Of a stretch of 64,000 nucleotides of DNA, positions 63,758 to 64,000 are shown in pieces. The position numbers and the translations under genes were made by a program. Within the stretch, counting starts at the first letter, position 1; every line of letters begins with the position of its first letter. This stretch comes from Lepus europaeus (lineage: Eukaryota; Chordata; Mammalia; Lagomorpha; Leporidae), in assembly GCF_033115175.1 (NCBI RefSeq), contig NC_084840.1:75655179-75719178 (forward strand), in the 5' to 3' direction. The notes below the pieces were generated by a model. It was not told where the DNA came from and ran no database searches. It was given only the letters and a program-made list of their open reading frames with translations.

Positions 63758-64000
63758 GTGAGGACTCTGAGCCTTTTCTCCTTTTGTTATTATCCTCTTC
63801 TCATACTACTGCCACGTGTCTAGTTGTCCTCCACTCCTGTCAAACTTACTTGGTGTAACAGAAGATTCTATTAGCCAAACTTCTGTATGGAAGGGTATGG
63901 ATGGGTCTCCATTGTCTCCACATTTTTAAAAGGGTGACTAGAAAAAGAAAATGTGATATATATACTCAACAGAAACCTACTTATAAAAAGAATGAAATCC

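Overview
This is a mammalian genomic window, most likely rabbit (Oryctolagus cuniculus) or another lagomorph. It has intron-split genes with GT/AG splice sites. It carries about 45 copies of a tRNA-derived SINE whose head resembles 'ggccggcgctgtggc' and whose tail is 'caaataaataaatc'; I recognise this as the rabbit C repeat (CSINE). It also contains many LINE-1 copies with lagomorph-like 3' ends. No prokaryotic-style genes, tRNA or rRNA genes, or CRISPR arrays were found.

The backbone is part of a tandem array of aldo-keto reductase 1C (AKR1C) genes, all on the + strand. Unit 0: only the intact terminal exon and 3' UTR of an upstream gene are inside the window (917-1185). Next comes an orphan, frameshifted exon 7 (4019-4185). 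Unit A (6470-17338) is a dead copy with exons 1, 2 and 6; exons 3-5 are missing where L1 sequence now sits. Unit B (22278-28680) is a second dead copy with exons 1, 4, 5, 6, 7 (partial) and 9. A deletion has brought its exon 1 to 137 bp from exon 4, and SINEs have hit exons 6 and 7 and the exon 9 acceptor. Unit C (58057 to beyond the window end) is the apparently functional gene. It has a TATA box and exons 1-5 (58117-63757), with perfect splice sites, a continuous frame, and the catalytic residues Asp50, Tyr55, Lys84 and His117. Exons 6-9 lie to the right of the window.

Between units B and C is about 29 kb of transposon-rich sequence. Its centre is a full-length 7.1-kb L1 (37280-44409) with 17-bp target-site duplications, a YY1-like 5' end, disabled ORF1 and ORF2, and a short 3' transduction. 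To its right is a long antisense L1 (45140-51380) followed by a sense L1 3' end, possibly a twin-priming inversion. To its left is a nested SINE/L1/L1 sandwich (29395-32400). Non-coding flanks of the AKR1C units (5' flank, intron 1, intron 5, 3' flank) are recognisably shared, so the array grew by segmental duplication and was then broken up by transposons.

The only complete coding information is for an AKR1C enzyme, a cytosolic NADPH-dependent ketosteroid/prostaglandin/xenobiotic reductase. All other long reading frames are L1 proteins or accidental frames through SINEs.
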